From positions 1,054,001 to 1,118,000 of the forward strand of contig CAVOPT010000004.1 in the NCBI GenBank assembly GCA_963698165.1: a DNA stretch of 64,000 nucleotides. Reading direction: 5' to 3'. This document shows, piece by piece, positions 53,247-63,023 of the stretch (positions are counted from its first letter, which is position 1; each line of letters begins with the position of its first letter). Made by a program: the position numbers and the translations under genes. The notes under the pieces were generated by a model. It had not been told where the DNA came from, searched no databases, and worked only from the letters and a program-made list of their open reading frames with translations. Origin of the DNA: JAAYUJ01 sp963698165 (lineage in GTDB: Bacteria > Desulfobacterota > Syntrophobacteria > Syntrophobacterales > Syntrophobacteraceae).

Positions 53247-55961
53247 ATGATCGGTCGGACGATTTCTCATTACCGGATATTGAAACATCTGGGCAAGGGT
53301 GCCATGGGGGTGGTGTATCTGGCTGAAGACACTCGGCTGAAGCGCCTTCTTGCCATCAAAGTGCTTTCGGAAAGTATCCAAAACGACCGGGTGTCTCTGC
53401 AGAGGTTCAGAATTGAAGCAGAAGCCGCCGCCCGCCTCAACCACCCCAATATTGCCACGATCTACACAGTCGACGAACTGGAGGGACAATTCACCATTGC
53501 CATGGAGTACGTGGAGGGAGAGTCACTCAGAGTGCTCCTTCCGGCCAATGGGCTGGAGCTCCACGTGTTCTTCGACTGGTTCCCTCCCATGGCTGAAGCT
53601 TTGGTGCACGCCCATGAAAGGGGCGTCATCCATCGTGACATCAAACCTGGAAATATCCTGATCACCAGGGAGAATGTCCCCAAGATCCTGGACTTCGGTA
53701 TCGCCCGTATTCTCCGTACGGATACCGGTCATGCTGAAGGGGGGGACCCGGAAGAGGAAAGCCTGACCCAGCTTGGTGCCATAATGGGCACCCCCGCTTA
53801 CATGTCTCCAGAACAGGCAGGAGGGATGAAGGTTGGCCCCGGCACCGACATCTTCAGTCTTGGTACAGTGATGTACGAGGCGCTGACAGGGAGAAGGCCC
53901 TTCAGGGGAAAAACAGTCCAGGAGCTCTTAACAAGCGTTTTGAGGGACGAACCGGAGAACATGGCGGCGGTGAGGCCTGAAACACCCTATCTCCTGAAGC
54001 ATATCGTCGCCAAGTCCCTGCAGAAGGATCTTAAAAGAAGGTACCAGACAGCCCAGGATTTGCTCAATGACATGTGGGTCGCTAAAGCTGAGTGGAAGAG
54101 CCTTCTGGCTTCCGGACGCAGCCCATGGTCGGTCGACGCGCAGAAAGTTCCGGCAAAGGTGACTGCAGGATGGAAACTGTACGCGCGTATTGCATTGGGA
54201 ACCTGCCTCTTGCTTATTGGAATTCTTTGCGGATGGTACTTTTCGGGAAAAGCAGTGAAGGCTCCGGCGCCACTGTACCGCGTTTACAGGATTCCATTGG
54301 AGGGAGTCTCCAGCCCCATAACCGGTGGCGGTTCCTCCATTTCTCCAGATGGTCGCATGATCGCCTACGTTGAGGATGAAAGACTTCGGCTCCTGGATTT
54401 CACCACCGGAGAGTCCACGCAGATCTCCGACGACACGCATGTGGAACAGCAGCCCTTCTGGTCTCCCGACAGCCGTTATGTGGGTTATCTTACGAACATG
54501 GGGCGAACCATCAGGAAAGCCCCGGTCAGAGGTGTCCAAGGCACGACTGTGTGCGACGTCTCGGCCCTGGGCTATGTGAGTTCGGCTACGTGGGGTGGCC
54601 ATGGAGACATCGTGTTTGACATCTGGGGAGGTGATTGGACTCGCGGAGGAGGACTTCTGCGGGTTCATCAGGACGGGGGGAAACCGGAACCACTTGTGCC
54701 GTTTGACCTCCAAAGAGGCGAAGGGTATCAGGCACCCCATTATTTGCCTGATGGGAAGGGACTTCTGTTCGTGAAGGTCCAGTCGGATGGTTCATCCGAG
54801 CTCCTGTTAGAGTCCGAGGGATTGCGCCGGAGTCTCTCGAAACGATATGAAGAGCGGATTTTCTATCCTGTTTACTGCCGCTCGGGATACATCCTGTACC
54901 AGAAAGGTTTGGCCAGCGACTATGGGATCTGGGCGGTACCGTTCTCTCTCGCTCGATTGGAGGCCACGGGTGAGGCATTCCCCGTCGCCGGAGACGCTGC
55001 CTGGCCCAGCGTTTCTTCGGACGGAACACTGGCATATGTTTCCGAACCTCTCTACAAGCAGCAACTGGTGACGCTGAATCGTAAAGGACAAATCCTCTCA
55101 ACAATCGCCCCCCCTTTGACAGGTGCTCAAATCGGTGGAATTGCTCTTTCGCCCGATCAGACCCGTGTGGCCTTTGATGCATTTGAGAAGGGTTATGAAG
55201 ACACATGGCTCGCGGACATGGACCGGGGCACCAAGACCCGCCTGACTTTCAGCGCTTCACGGGATGCCGAGGTGACCTGGTCGCCTGACGGAACTCGGAT
55301 TGCGTTTTCTTCGGAAAGGGAAGGGTTGAGCGACATCTTCGTACAGCCCATCTATCCTGGAGCTCCAACAGAACCGCTGGTACAGGGGGGAGTTGACAAG
55401 TTCAATCCAGATTGGTCAAGAGACGGCAGGTTTCTTGCCTATGAAATGGCCACCACTGACACCAAACGTGATCTTTGGTATATTCCCATGGGGCCAGACG
55501 GGGAGAAACCCGCCAAACCTCTCGCACGGCAAGCGGCCCTTTTCCTGCAAACCCCCTTTGACGAGACCATGCCTCAAATCTCCCCCGACAGTCGGTATCT
55601 GGCCTACATGTCCGACATCTCAGGCCGCTGGGAGATATACGTGAGGCCCTTTCCAAATGGCCCCGGGGAATGGCAGATTTCCGTGAGGGGAGGAAAATAT
55701 CCTCGGTGGAGTGCCCAGGGAGACGTGCTCTTCTTTGTTGAGGAGGACACACTGATGGCTGCAAAGATCCATGTCAGGCAAGGTTTCAAGGTCGAAGCGC
55801 CGGAGGAGCTTTTCAAATGGAAGCATCTGGGTCTCTACTTCACTCGGCGCTACGACACATGGGCCGACGGCGGGCGTTTCGTCGCGGTTCAAGAGACATC
55901 GGAGGGCAAGCGTTTCATGAATGTCATCGAACACTGGCACATGGCTTACCCATCGAACTGA
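53247..55961 (+). CDS. Ser/Thr protein kinase fused to TolB-like beta-propeller
   Basis: 904 residues. The kinase domain (~1-275) has GKGAMGVVY, the ATP-binding Lys in LLAIKVL, HRDIKPGN, DFG and GTPAYMSPEQ, so it should be active. A membrane helix follows (~305-330, ARIALGTCLLLIGILCGWYF), then ~560 extracytoplasmic residues with PD40-type repeats such as SPDGRMIAYV, SPDSRYVGYL, SPDQTRVAFD, SPDGTRIAFSS and SPDSRYLAYM. The sensor is on the outside and the kinase inside. Substrates are unknown. The ribosome site is weak. Confidence 0.92.
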   Translation: MIGRTISHYRILKHLGKGAMGVVYLAEDTRLKRLLAIKVLSESIQNDRVSLQRFRIEAEAAARLNHPNIATIYTVDELEGQFTIAMEYVEGESLRVLLPANGLELHVFFDWFPPMAEALVHAHERGVIHRDIKPGNILITRENVPKILDFGIARILRTDTGHAEGGDPEEESLTQLGAIMGTPAYMSPEQAGGMKVGPGTDIFSLGTVMYEALTGRRPFRGKTVQELLTSVLRDEPENMAAVRPETPYLLKHIVAKSLQKDLKRRYQTAQDLLNDMWVAKAEWKSLLASGRSPWSVDAQKVPAKVTAGWKLYARIALGTCLLLIGILCGWYFSGKAVKAPAPLYRVYRIPLEGVSSPITGGGSSISPDGRMIAYVEDERLRLLDFTTGESTQISDDTHVEQQPFWSPDSRYVGYLTNMGRTIRKAPVRGVQGTTVCDVSALGYVSSATWGGHGDIVFDIWGGDWTRGGGLLRVHQDGGKPEPLVPFDLQRGEGYQAPHYLPDGKGLLFVKVQSDGSSELLLESEGLRRSLSKRYEERIFYPVYCRSGYILYQKGLASDYGIWAVPFSLARLEATGEAFPVAGDAAWPSVSSDGTLAYVSEPLYKQQLVTLNRKGQILSTIAPPLTGAQIGGIALSPDQTRVAFDAFEKGYEDTWLADMDRGTKTRLTFSASRDAEVTWSPDGTRIAFSSEREGLSDIFVQPIYPGAPTEPLVQGGVDKFNPDWSRDGRFLAYEMATTDTKRDLWYIPMGPDGEKPAKPLARQAALFLQTPFDETMPQISPDSRYLAYMSDISGRWEIYVRPFPNGPGEWQISVRGGKYPRWSAQGDVLFFVEEDTLMAAKIHVRQGFKVEAPEELFKWKHLGLYFTRRYDTWADGGRFVAVQETSEGKRFMNVIEHWHMAYPSN

Positions 55962-56357
55962 ACGGAAGAAGAAAGATTGAACGTTTTTCTGGATGCCCCC
56001 TGGGGAGCCCGACAGGATGAGAAGCTTGGAATCCACTGCGGATTGCGATGTGACTGCAGAGATTCCCGACACACGATCTGTTGTCCCAAGGATCTCAGCG
56101 TGTTCAGCGGTTGAAACCTTTTCAGAACAAAGAGGCTCCTCTGTGGTTCGCCGAAGCTTTATATCCGCGGATCTTTGCGCTGTGTAGCGCCGTGACCAAG
56201 AGAGAAATGGGAGAGGAATGGGTTTGTCACTCACCGTCATGTTGAGGCATTCCAATGGCGAACCGGCACAGTGGCTGGAGGTCACCCGTGGGTGGACAGG
56301 GCTCGTTCAGTCATGACGCAAACCGATACGCATCTCGCCTTTGTAGAGGAGAAGACA
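55962..56357. other. Gene-free spacer
   Basis: About 400 bases with no supportable gene. I see no repeat family member or strong promoter here. Confidence 0.4.
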
Positions 56358-56903
56358 ATGGCAGGGCCTGCTCGAAATTATGTTCTCATTAAGGTTGACG
56401 GGAAGAACTCAGACTCCGGCAAACCCTTTTCGAAACTACTGAGGGACAACGACATCATCGTCTATGCTCATGAATTCCAGTCGATCAGGACTTATTTCCG
56501 AAGGCGCAGCCACATCAAGATCAACACCAGCCCATACAAGAGCGAAAAAGACAACATCTACGGTGTCTGGGGCACCTACCGAAAAGCCCGCTGGAACAGT
56601 ACGGAAGCCTATGACGCCATGGACCTCAGGCACCTCGGCTGGGGGATGGGTAGCTTGGGAAGCCCGGATTTCGCAGGCATTCCCGGAACAGGAATGGCCG
56701 GTGACGTCATCGCCTCCGGATTGCTGCGGGCACTGACAACTCAGCGCTATTTCGTGGCACTGACACAGTACGACTGGGTGCAGCCTTTACACCAGAAGTT
56801 CATCTACGGTCAGGATCACAGTGAGGTTTTTCTCGTGGCGAGCCCCCCAACCACGTTCGGAGAGGTCTACGACGCAATTATTTTTTCGGTCCGCGTTCCG
56901 TGA
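56358..56903 (+). CDS. Hypothetical protein, unknown
   Basis: 181 residues from the ATG at 56358 (AGAGGAG seven bases upstream; the longer frame from 56271 lacks one). It begins MAGPARNYVLIKVDGKN and contains RTYFRRRSHIKINTSPYKSE, a Gly-rich LRHLGWGMGSLGSPDFAGIPGTGMAG segment and a final EVYDAIIFSVRVP. It is soluble, with no signal and no motif I know. It is a single-gene unit between the Ser/Thr kinase and the ZraSR-like pair. Confidence 0.65.
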   Translation: MAGPARNYVLIKVDGKNSDSGKPFSKLLRDNDIIVYAHEFQSIRTYFRRRSHIKINTSPYKSEKDNIYGVWGTYRKARWNSTEAYDAMDLRHLGWGMGSLGSPDFAGIPGTGMAGDVIASGLLRALTTQRYFVALTQYDWVQPLHQKFIYGQDHSEVFLVASPPTTFGEVYDAIIFSVRVP

Positions 56904-57319
56904 GGGAGCGTCGGAGGCAGCTCCTCTTTCACCGATTGTCTTGAGCAGAAGATGAAGCCCAAGCAGAACGGCAGAGTGATCCAAAGGGTGAGACAACTCC
57001 TTGGAAGCCTCTGCAAACTGCCCAGCCAGAGCGCTGGAGTCTTGGAGCGGGCAACAGCCCCAACGCCATTCCATATGACTTCGTGATTGATGACATTCAA
57101 CACATCACGGCACTTGTTTGCAGAGGAAGGCTGCCCATCGGAGCTTCCATCAGGAATCATTTCAAGGGGGCGACTGCGGGAAGGTCTGGAATAGGCTCGG
57201 TGATGGAAACTTCCTCATGATAGTCTCTGGAGAGCAGGTCCTCTGGAGATTGTCAAGCAGTTCTCGAGGTCGCTCTCGTCTGTTTTATTCAGCCCGAAAC
57301 ATTGATATGCAGGTCGATT
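56904..57319. other. Gene-free spacer upstream of two-component operon
   Basis: About 410 bases with only short opposite-strand frames that lack ribosome sites. I see nothing to call apart from the promoter-like sequence just after it. Confidence 0.4.
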
Positions 57320-57334
57320 GGGTATGACCTTTGC
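57320..57334 (+). promoter_or_regulatory. Possible sigma-54 promoter of the kinase/regulator operon
   Basis: GGGTATGACCTTTGC keeps GG-N10-GC spacing and a perfect TTGC -12 box, but the -24 box is only partly consensus. It lies 30 bases before the kinase start. Positive autoregulation by the encoded sigma-54 activator would fit. Confidence 0.3.
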
Positions 57335-57364
57335 TTTGCATAACCTGGCGGAGGAATCTCCGTT

Positions 57365-58684
57365 ATGACCACGATATTTCCGACGTATCGGGTCCCATTG
57401 GCAGCCACTGCCCTTATAGTTGTGGCCTTGGCCTCCTGGGCATGGCAGGACTGGCGGAACTTTGCCGAACACTTAGAAGAAAGGGAGCGCCATCGGGCAC
57501 TTGCCATATCCAGGATGCTGGCGCGAGCAATTCATTCCCTGGAGGATAATGGGCGCCTGAACCGTGACGAGATCGAAAGCATTCTAGGGCACATTATCGG
57601 CGATTCCCCTTATCGGTTTCTCGTCCTGGAGCAGAATGGCACCCGCATCCTCCAGGCAGGGAATATCCCCCCTGCCCTGGTCTTGCCATCCGCGGAAACA
57701 GAGAGCTTTGCCAATGGCTTCTATCTTTTCAGCCGCAAGGTTCGCTTGCGCAAAGACGATGGATGGAAGTCCCCTTCCATCCATCATTCTGATGCCGGGG
57801 ATTCTGCCGGCTTGGGAATCGGCGGTGGAGAACAATTGATTATCCTCGGCGGCGATGTCCGAGACCATGGCTATCCAAAGGCACTCGCACACACGCTGAT
57901 ACCCCTCGCGACCGCCGTCCTTCTGTTGACTGCAAGCGTTGCTGCCTGGATCATGGTGATTCGAAGCCGTCTTCTGGCCGAACAGCTTAGGAGGGAGCGC
58001 GCACACTCGGCCCACCTGGAGGATCTGGGGCTTGCCGCCGCCGGCCTGGCCCACGAAACGAAAAACCCTCTGGGAATCATCTCGGGGATTGCCCAGCAAA
58101 TTGCCCGCAATCCGGAGGTACCGGAGCAGAGCAAAGTCATGCTCGAGACAATAATCGATGAAGTGGACAAGTCAGCATCTCGCCTGGGTCACTTCATGAC
58201 ATTTGCCAAGCAGCGGGAAATCAATGCGGTGCGGTTGGGTATCCAGGAGCTGACCTCCAGGATAGCCGAAATACTGCAACCCGAGTTTGATGCCGCAGGG
58301 GTCACTCTGGAGATGAACTGCCCTCCCATGACGATCATTTCCGATGAAGGCATGCTGCGGCAAGTCCTTGTCAACCTTCTCCTGAACAGCCTTCAGGCCT
58401 CGCCCCAGGGCAGCAGGGTAGAGGTACGACTGGAACAACATGGGGCACGTGCCAACCTTGTGGTGGCGGACCAGGGGTGCGGCATCTTGCCGGAGTTGCT
58501 CCCAGACATCTTCAAGCCCTACGTAGTGGGTAATCCGGATGGGCATGGCTTAGGGTTGGCCATTGTAAAGCGTTTTGTCGAAGACCATGGATGGACGATC
58601 AAGGCCGACTCTCTACTCCACCGGGGCACAGTCATCACAGTCTCCGGCATTACGCTGCTCCAAGGGCAAAGGGATCAGGGATGA
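57365..58684 (+). CDS. Sensor histidine kinase (ZraS/HydH-like)
   Basis: 439 residues, GGAGGA upstream. Helix one (~12-28), a ~150-residue periplasmic sensor, helix two (~180-202, LIPLATAVLLLTASVAAWIMV), HisKA with GLAHETKNPLGIISGIAQQI and HATPase with NLLLNSLQAS, DQGCGILPELL and GNPDGHGLGLAIVK. Its stop overlaps the ATG of the sigma-54 regulator (ATGA), so the two form one operon. This arrangement is like ZraSR, but the signal here is not known. Confidence 0.9.
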   Translation: MTTIFPTYRVPLAATALIVVALASWAWQDWRNFAEHLEERERHRALAISRMLARAIHSLEDNGRLNRDEIESILGHIIGDSPYRFLVLEQNGTRILQAGNIPPALVLPSAETESFANGFYLFSRKVRLRKDDGWKSPSIHHSDAGDSAGLGIGGGEQLIILGGDVRDHGYPKALAHTLIPLATAVLLLTASVAAWIMVIRSRLLAEQLRRERAHSAHLEDLGLAAAGLAHETKNPLGIISGIAQQIARNPEVPEQSKVMLETIIDEVDKSASRLGHFMTFAKQREINAVRLGIQELTSRIAEILQPEFDAAGVTLEMNCPPMTIISDEGMLRQVLVNLLLNSLQASPQGSRVEVRLEQHGARANLVVADQGCGILPELLPDIFKPYVVGNPDGHGLGLAIVKRFVEDHGWTIKADSLLHRGTVITVSGITLLQGQRDQG

Positions 58685-60021
58685 GCACACGAATCCTCGT
58701 CGTTGACGATCAAGTGCGGTATCGTGAGTTGTACATGCATGTCCTTGATTCTGCAGGATTCAAGGCTCAGGCAGCAGCGTCTGCGGAGGAGGCCCTTGGC
58801 ATTATCCAAAGTCATTTGCCCGCAATGGTGGTGACCGATGTACGTATGCCAGGCGCCAGCGGTATCGAATTGCTTCGCTTGGCGCGCAAAGAACACCCCG
58901 GACTCCCCTTTCTCTTGGTGACAGCTTACGCGGATGTACGCGACGCGGTTAACGCGATGAGACTCGGAGCTGCTGACTACCTGTCAAAGCCGGTTGATCT
59001 GGATGAGTTGCTTGCAGCCGTGCGCGATGCGGTTGGTATCCACACCGATGCGCCGGAGCTGATGGTCCCTCCCGAGGCGCTCAGAGGAATTGTGGCCCAG
59101 AGCCCGGCCATGCGCAGCGTGTTGCGTGACGCCTATCGAGTCGCCGCAAGCGATGCGAATGTATTGCTCACCGGAGAAAGCGGAAGCGGTAAAGAAATAG
59201 TAGCCCGCTTCATCCATCAGAACAGTCCTCGTCGGAATAGGACGATGATCACCGTGAACTGTGCCTCCATCCCGGCTACTCTTCTGGCCGGTGAACTCTT
59301 TGGGCATGAAAAGGGAGCGTTTACGGGCGCTGTGTCAAGACGCCTGGGGCGGTTTCGTGAGGCCGAGGGCAGCACGCTCTTTCTGGATGAAATCGGTGAA
59401 TTGCCACTCGAATTGCAGCCCGCACTGTTGCGCGCCATTGAGACCAATTACGTCACTCCCCTCGGTAGTGATAAGGAAGTAGAGGTGAACTATCGCCTTC
59501 TGGCAGCGACGAACCGAACCCTCCTGGAAGATGTTGAGTCCGGCCGTTTTCGCCAGGATCTCTACTATCGGATGAACGTCATTGCTGTTGATATTCCACC
59601 ACTGCGCGAGCGGATGGAGGATGTTTTGCCACTGGCACAGCATTTCCTGGCTCTGGGACGAAACGAAAGCAAGCGGCTTTCCCGGGCCGCAGCCCAAGCG
59701 CTTATGGCGCATCCATGGCCTGGCAATGTGCGTGAACTGGCCAACGCCATTGAACGCGCATGGCTTCTCTCCCAAACGGACGTGATACTTCCCGAGCATT
59801 TCCCGCCTGCGGTCCGCACGTCAGCTTCCCGATCCATCAACGAGACGCGCGAGCCAGACTCAAGACATCAAGCAGATGTCAAGACGCTCGAAGAGAGCGA
59901 GACGGATATCATCCGCCGTGCATTGGAACAAACCGGTGGGAACCGCACGCGGGCTGCAGAGCTCCTGGGGGTTACGCGGCGGGGGCTGATCTACAAGCTG
60001 AAGCGTCTTGGAATCACGTGA
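58681..60021 (+). CDS. Sigma-54-dependent response regulator (ZraR-like)
   Basis: 446 residues from the ATG overlapping the kinase stop. The receiver (1-120) has ILVVDDQVRY, phospho-acceptor Asp in VVTDVRMPGASG and Lys in YLSKPV. The AAA+ domain has Walker A GESGSGKE, intact GAFTGA, Walker B STLFLDEIGEL and an RxDLYYR segment. The C-terminal helix-turn-helix is RAAELLGVTRRGLIYKLKRL. All motifs are canonical, unlike the regulator at 19053. Confidence 0.93.
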   Translation: MSTRILVVDDQVRYRELYMHVLDSAGFKAQAAASAEEALGIIQSHLPAMVVTDVRMPGASGIELLRLARKEHPGLPFLLVTAYADVRDAVNAMRLGAADYLSKPVDLDELLAAVRDAVGIHTDAPELMVPPEALRGIVAQSPAMRSVLRDAYRVAASDANVLLTGESGSGKEIVARFIHQNSPRRNRTMITVNCASIPATLLAGELFGHEKGAFTGAVSRRLGRFREAEGSTLFLDEIGELPLELQPALLRAIETNYVTPLGSDKEVEVNYRLLAATNRTLLEDVESGRFRQDLYYRMNVIAVDIPPLRERMEDVLPLAQHFLALGRNESKRLSRAAAQALMAHPWPGNVRELANAIERAWLLSQTDVILPEHFPPAVRTSASRSINETREPDSRHQADVKTLEESETDIIRRALEQTGGNRTRAAELLGVTRRGLIYKLKRLGIT

Positions 60022-60269
60022 CCTGTGAGTAGTGAAGGGTGAACAGAAACAATGCCTTGCTATGGAGCTCGCTCAACATCACCTGCGGATTTTTGTCTTT
60101 AGGTTTCGGTGTGACCATTTTTCATATGAAAAAATTTCACAGGCCTGAAAGGATTTCACGGTGATTTAAAACCAGACTCGATTGCGAGATGCGGTGCATG
60201 GGGGAAATGGTGATGAAAGCCGTCTCTAGCGTGGGAGTCATGCTCGAGTTCCCGCTTCTACTGTGCCCG

Positions 60270-60581
60270 TCAGCTTCTATTCTTGTTTTTTCGTATCGTA
60301 CCATCCCGCACACTTCCACCTTTACAGGCATGGAGCGTGTAACTCGAGCAGTAATATTTCGTCCTGTTCCATTCTGGTAACTCTTTCAAATAATTGAGAA
60401 ACTCATTTTTCAGAAATCCGTGTCTGTTCACTTCACTGGGGCCGATGAAGAGAACATTTCCTTCAATGAAACACGTTCCACTCCTCGCGTCTGCGAAACC
60501 TCCGTGGGCTTTCCACCAGATTTCACCACTGCCCTTCAGAATGATCTCATACTGAGCCAGTCTGTAGGATCTCTCTTCCAT
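60270..60581 (-). CDS. Small conserved-looking protein, unknown
   Basis: 103 residues with GGAGAG upstream of the ATG at 60581. Contains YRLAQYEIILKGSGEIWWKAHGG, a CFIEGNVLFIGP segment and LKELPEWNRTKYYCSSYTLHAC, which I recall from short hypothetical proteins of deltaproteobacteria. No signal or membrane helix is present. It is 40 bases downstream of the four-helix membrane protein on the same strand and may be cotranscribed. Confidence 0.6.
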   Translation of the reverse strand: MEERSYRLAQYEIILKGSGEIWWKAHGGFADARSGTCFIEGNVLFIGPSEVNRHGFLKNEFLNYLKELPEWNRTKYYCSSYTLHACKGGSVRDGTIRKNKNRS

Positions 60582-60621
60582 TTTCTCTCCATTCCAAAAC
60601 CCGGGGAACAGATCCCAAGGG

Positions 60622-61236
60622 TTAGTCCATGGAAAGGTGACCGATCAACAGCATCGAGATCAGAATCAGAAGAAGCACCGGTTGAGTATGCACCTTGTAA
60701 ACGTTCCTGAGAAAGGCCTTTGGACATAGCTTGAACTTCAGGATAATCCCCAATGTAGCGATGACCCCCATGGTCACCAGCCCCCACTCGGGCAGAGCGG
60801 TTGACTTGCACCTCGATAGTGTCCAGTGGAGAATGGCAAGCGCCAGGATCATCGGGTTGAGGATATAGTGGAACCTCATGAGGTATTTTTTCTGAGTGCT
60901 GTTGAACTTGGAAAGGACGCTGTGTACATCAGGTCCCAAGGGAGCAAACTGCTTCACTGCCCTTACCATGAGACTCAAGGCTACGGTCAGATTTGCCGCT
61001 CCGAGGCTCCAGGCAACAATCTGTCCCGTAGTCTCGTTACCCTCGTCATGTCCTCCCTGTCCAAGGATACCTCGCACCAGCCCATCTCCCTTCTTGCCAC
61101 CATATTTGTCATGATGCTTCCCGCCTTCCTTATGGTCATCAGCCATGCAGAAGGGAATGGGCGACAGGAACGCGGTCAGTAGCAGAGAGCACATGAAAAA
61201 CATGAAGAGTTTAGTCTTCCTCTCCTTTACGTTCAT
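60622..61236 (-). CDS. Four-helix membrane protein with paired His, cytochrome b-like
   Basis: 204 residues from the ATG at 61236 (GAGGTGAGG upstream). A signal-like N-terminus (LFMFFMCSLLLTAFLSPIPFCMA) is followed by a His/Gly/Lys-rich stretch (DDHKEGGKHHDKYGGKKGD) that might bind metal, then four membrane helices. His residues in or near helices (MRFHYIL, ILHWTL, YKVHTQ, LIGHLS) could ligate one or two b haems. No known family is assigned; the cytochrome b idea is inference. Confidence 0.6.
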   Translation of the reverse strand: MNVKERKTKLFMFFMCSLLLTAFLSPIPFCMADDHKEGGKHHDKYGGKKGDGLVRGILGQGGHDEGNETTGQIVAWSLGAANLTVALSLMVRAVKQFAPLGPDVHSVLSKFNSTQKKYLMRFHYILNPMILALAILHWTLSRCKSTALPEWGLVTMGVIATLGIILKFKLCPKAFLRNVYKVHTQPVLLLILISMLLIGHLSMD

Positions 61237-61418
61237 CCTCACCTCACCTCTTAGACCAGATGATAAGGCAGCCTGTTTAGTGTCTCTTTGTGCCGTCAAA
61301 CTGCGACTCGATGGCCTTCACCTGCCTTGTGGGGCCTATCTATATTATTGGGGATGCGGCGCGAATCAAGAAATAGCAAACGCTATGCCATCATGGGGTG
61401 CAACTGGCGTCTGCTGAG

Positions 61419-61573
61419 TAAAGCTCAACACATTACAGTGGCCGATAAGGCGGTCGTCATGCCGGGCTTGACCCGGAATCCAGGAAAAGTCTCCGGATGC
61501 CGGCGCCTGCCCCGGACTCTGATCCGGGGTTCGCCGGCATGACGAGGTGGAACATGGATACCTTTTCATGTGG
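61419..61573. repeat. Dispersed 130-bp repeat, copy 2
   Basis: It matches 45044-45176 in the same order: CTCAACACATTACAGTGG, GGCCGATAAGGCGGTCGT, GGGCTTGACCCGGAATCCAG, a second hairpin enlarged by ~23 bases (GATGCCGG...CCGGCATGA) and TGGAACATGGATACC. The two copies are ~16 kb apart on either side of the amylase, qrc and kinase genes. Confidence 0.65.
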
Positions 61574-62208
61574 ATCCGTCTCTAAGCCGTGAGATTCCCG
61601 CTGATATGGTGGTTGCTTTTTCATGGCCCCGCTGGTGAATGGTGCACTTGTTGCCCACTGGCGATTGAGGGTGAACGCAAGTCGGTTGAGCTTCATGTCG
61701 GAGAAAGTGAATGCCTCTGAGAGGAGCATGCAGCAACGGTTGCTGACAGAGGTGAAATGGGATGAAGCTGCATCTCTTCCGTGTCCTGCAATGTGCAGCA
61801 AGACCCCTAGAGTTTGGGCTCGAGAAAAATGAAACGGCAGGCTTTGAAATGGGGTCTCATCAGGTTAAGATCCTCCATCGGGCGGACGGGCCGGATAGCC
61901 TATTCCGGCTGAGGTTGGGAGTCTCCCGGAAACGAGGCTCCCGCTCCCGAGGAAATTATTCGTGAGGAGCTTTCTCAGGTATTTTACCGCCTCGTCGATG
62001 AATTTTCTCAAGCAGGTGCTCTTCTCGATCGATCATGGTAGGGTGTCTCACACTCGAGGGATCCCGTGGAGCGAAGCGGGAAAGGCTGATTTCGTTTGAC
62101 ACCCACCAGACCCGGTGCTAGCCTTCAATCTGGCGAGTTTGGCCCGCTGGGCTCATTCACAGTAGTGAGACCTCATTAACCCATCAGGTTTTTCAGCAGA
62201 ATTGAGGC
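61574..62208. other. Gene-free spacer
   Basis: About 630 bases with no frame having both a ribosome site and plausible coding character. It may contain decayed sequence; I could not identify anything in it. Confidence 0.4.
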
Positions 62209-62991
62209 ATGTCACAGAAACTTCGTCTTTTGGACCTCTTTGAAGGGAAGCGTTACCACAAGGTCATTCTGCTCGTAACGATTCTGACTTTTCTGGTGCT
62301 TGAGCTTCTCATTTACCTCGCTTCAGCCAGCCAGGCAGGTGAAAAGTCCAGGGTCACCATTGTGGATACCGAGGGAAGGAAGGTCTATGAGACCAGCGGT
62401 TCCACTCTCACGAGCTATGAGAAGCATGTGTTCGAGAACAACCATGGGCCGCTGCGCAACTACCAGATCCAGGTGAGTTCCGAGACGTTCCCTTTTCCTT
62501 TCAGGGCCTGGATGTCCGCGGCCATAGGCATTCCAGTGGGGCTCGTCCTGTTGGTTGCTTTTCTGGTGAGAGCTTATTTGACGCTGGTGTACGGAGAAGA
62601 AAAAGAGAAGGGTGAGGATGCGGATTCGTCCAATCCGAGGAAAAACCGCTTTGGCTCTGTCTTCATTGCTTTTCAGAGGTTTTCAGTTTTTCATGTTGGC
62701 TTCTTTGTCCTCCTGGCCGTTCTGGTCCTGTGGATGGTCCCCAATTTCCTTGGCGACTTCGTCAGGATCAGTGCAACGGCCTTACAGGAATACAAGTGGT
62801 TCTTTTTGGGGTCGGCGGTTTTTCTCGGCCTGCTCCTTGCCTGGGTTATCTACCTGAGATACAGGCTTTCCAAGCAGATGCTCGAAAACCAGCTCCACAT
62901 CGAGAAGTATCGCATGGAGCAGCAACTGCTCCTGGAGCGGCAGACCCCGCACCTCCTGCCAAACCCCGTCGGTGAGGCACGAGAAAACTGA
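62209..62991 (+). CDS. Membrane protein, unknown
   Basis: 260 residues, TTGAGGC upstream. Four hydrophobic helices (~18-40 VILLVTILTFLVLELLIYLA, ~100-125, ~160-183 FHVGFFVLLAVLVLWMVPNFL, ~198-218), with a ~60-residue outer loop between the first two (KSRVTIVDTEGRKVYETSGS) and a cytoplasmic coiled-coil tail (KQMLENQLHIEKYRMEQQLLLER). I do not recognise the family. It is paired with the next small membrane protein, 32 bases downstream. Confidence 0.65.
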   Translation: MSQKLRLLDLFEGKRYHKVILLVTILTFLVLELLIYLASASQAGEKSRVTIVDTEGRKVYETSGSTLTSYEKHVFENNHGPLRNYQIQVSSETFPFPFRAWMSAAIGIPVGLVLLVAFLVRAYLTLVYGEEKEKGEDADSSNPRKNRFGSVFIAFQRFSVFHVGFFVLLAVLVLWMVPNFLGDFVRISATALQEYKWFFLGSAVFLGLLLAWVIYLRYRLSKQMLENQLHIEKYRMEQQLLLERQTPHLLPNPVGEAREN

Positions 62992-63023
62992 GAGCATGCA
63001 CGGCCTGTGAGGATTATGATCAT

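Noticed and set aside
57215..57472. Minus-strand frame of 85 codons before the ZraS-like kinase
   Set aside because: It overlaps the kinase start and its ribosome site and has no recognisable features.
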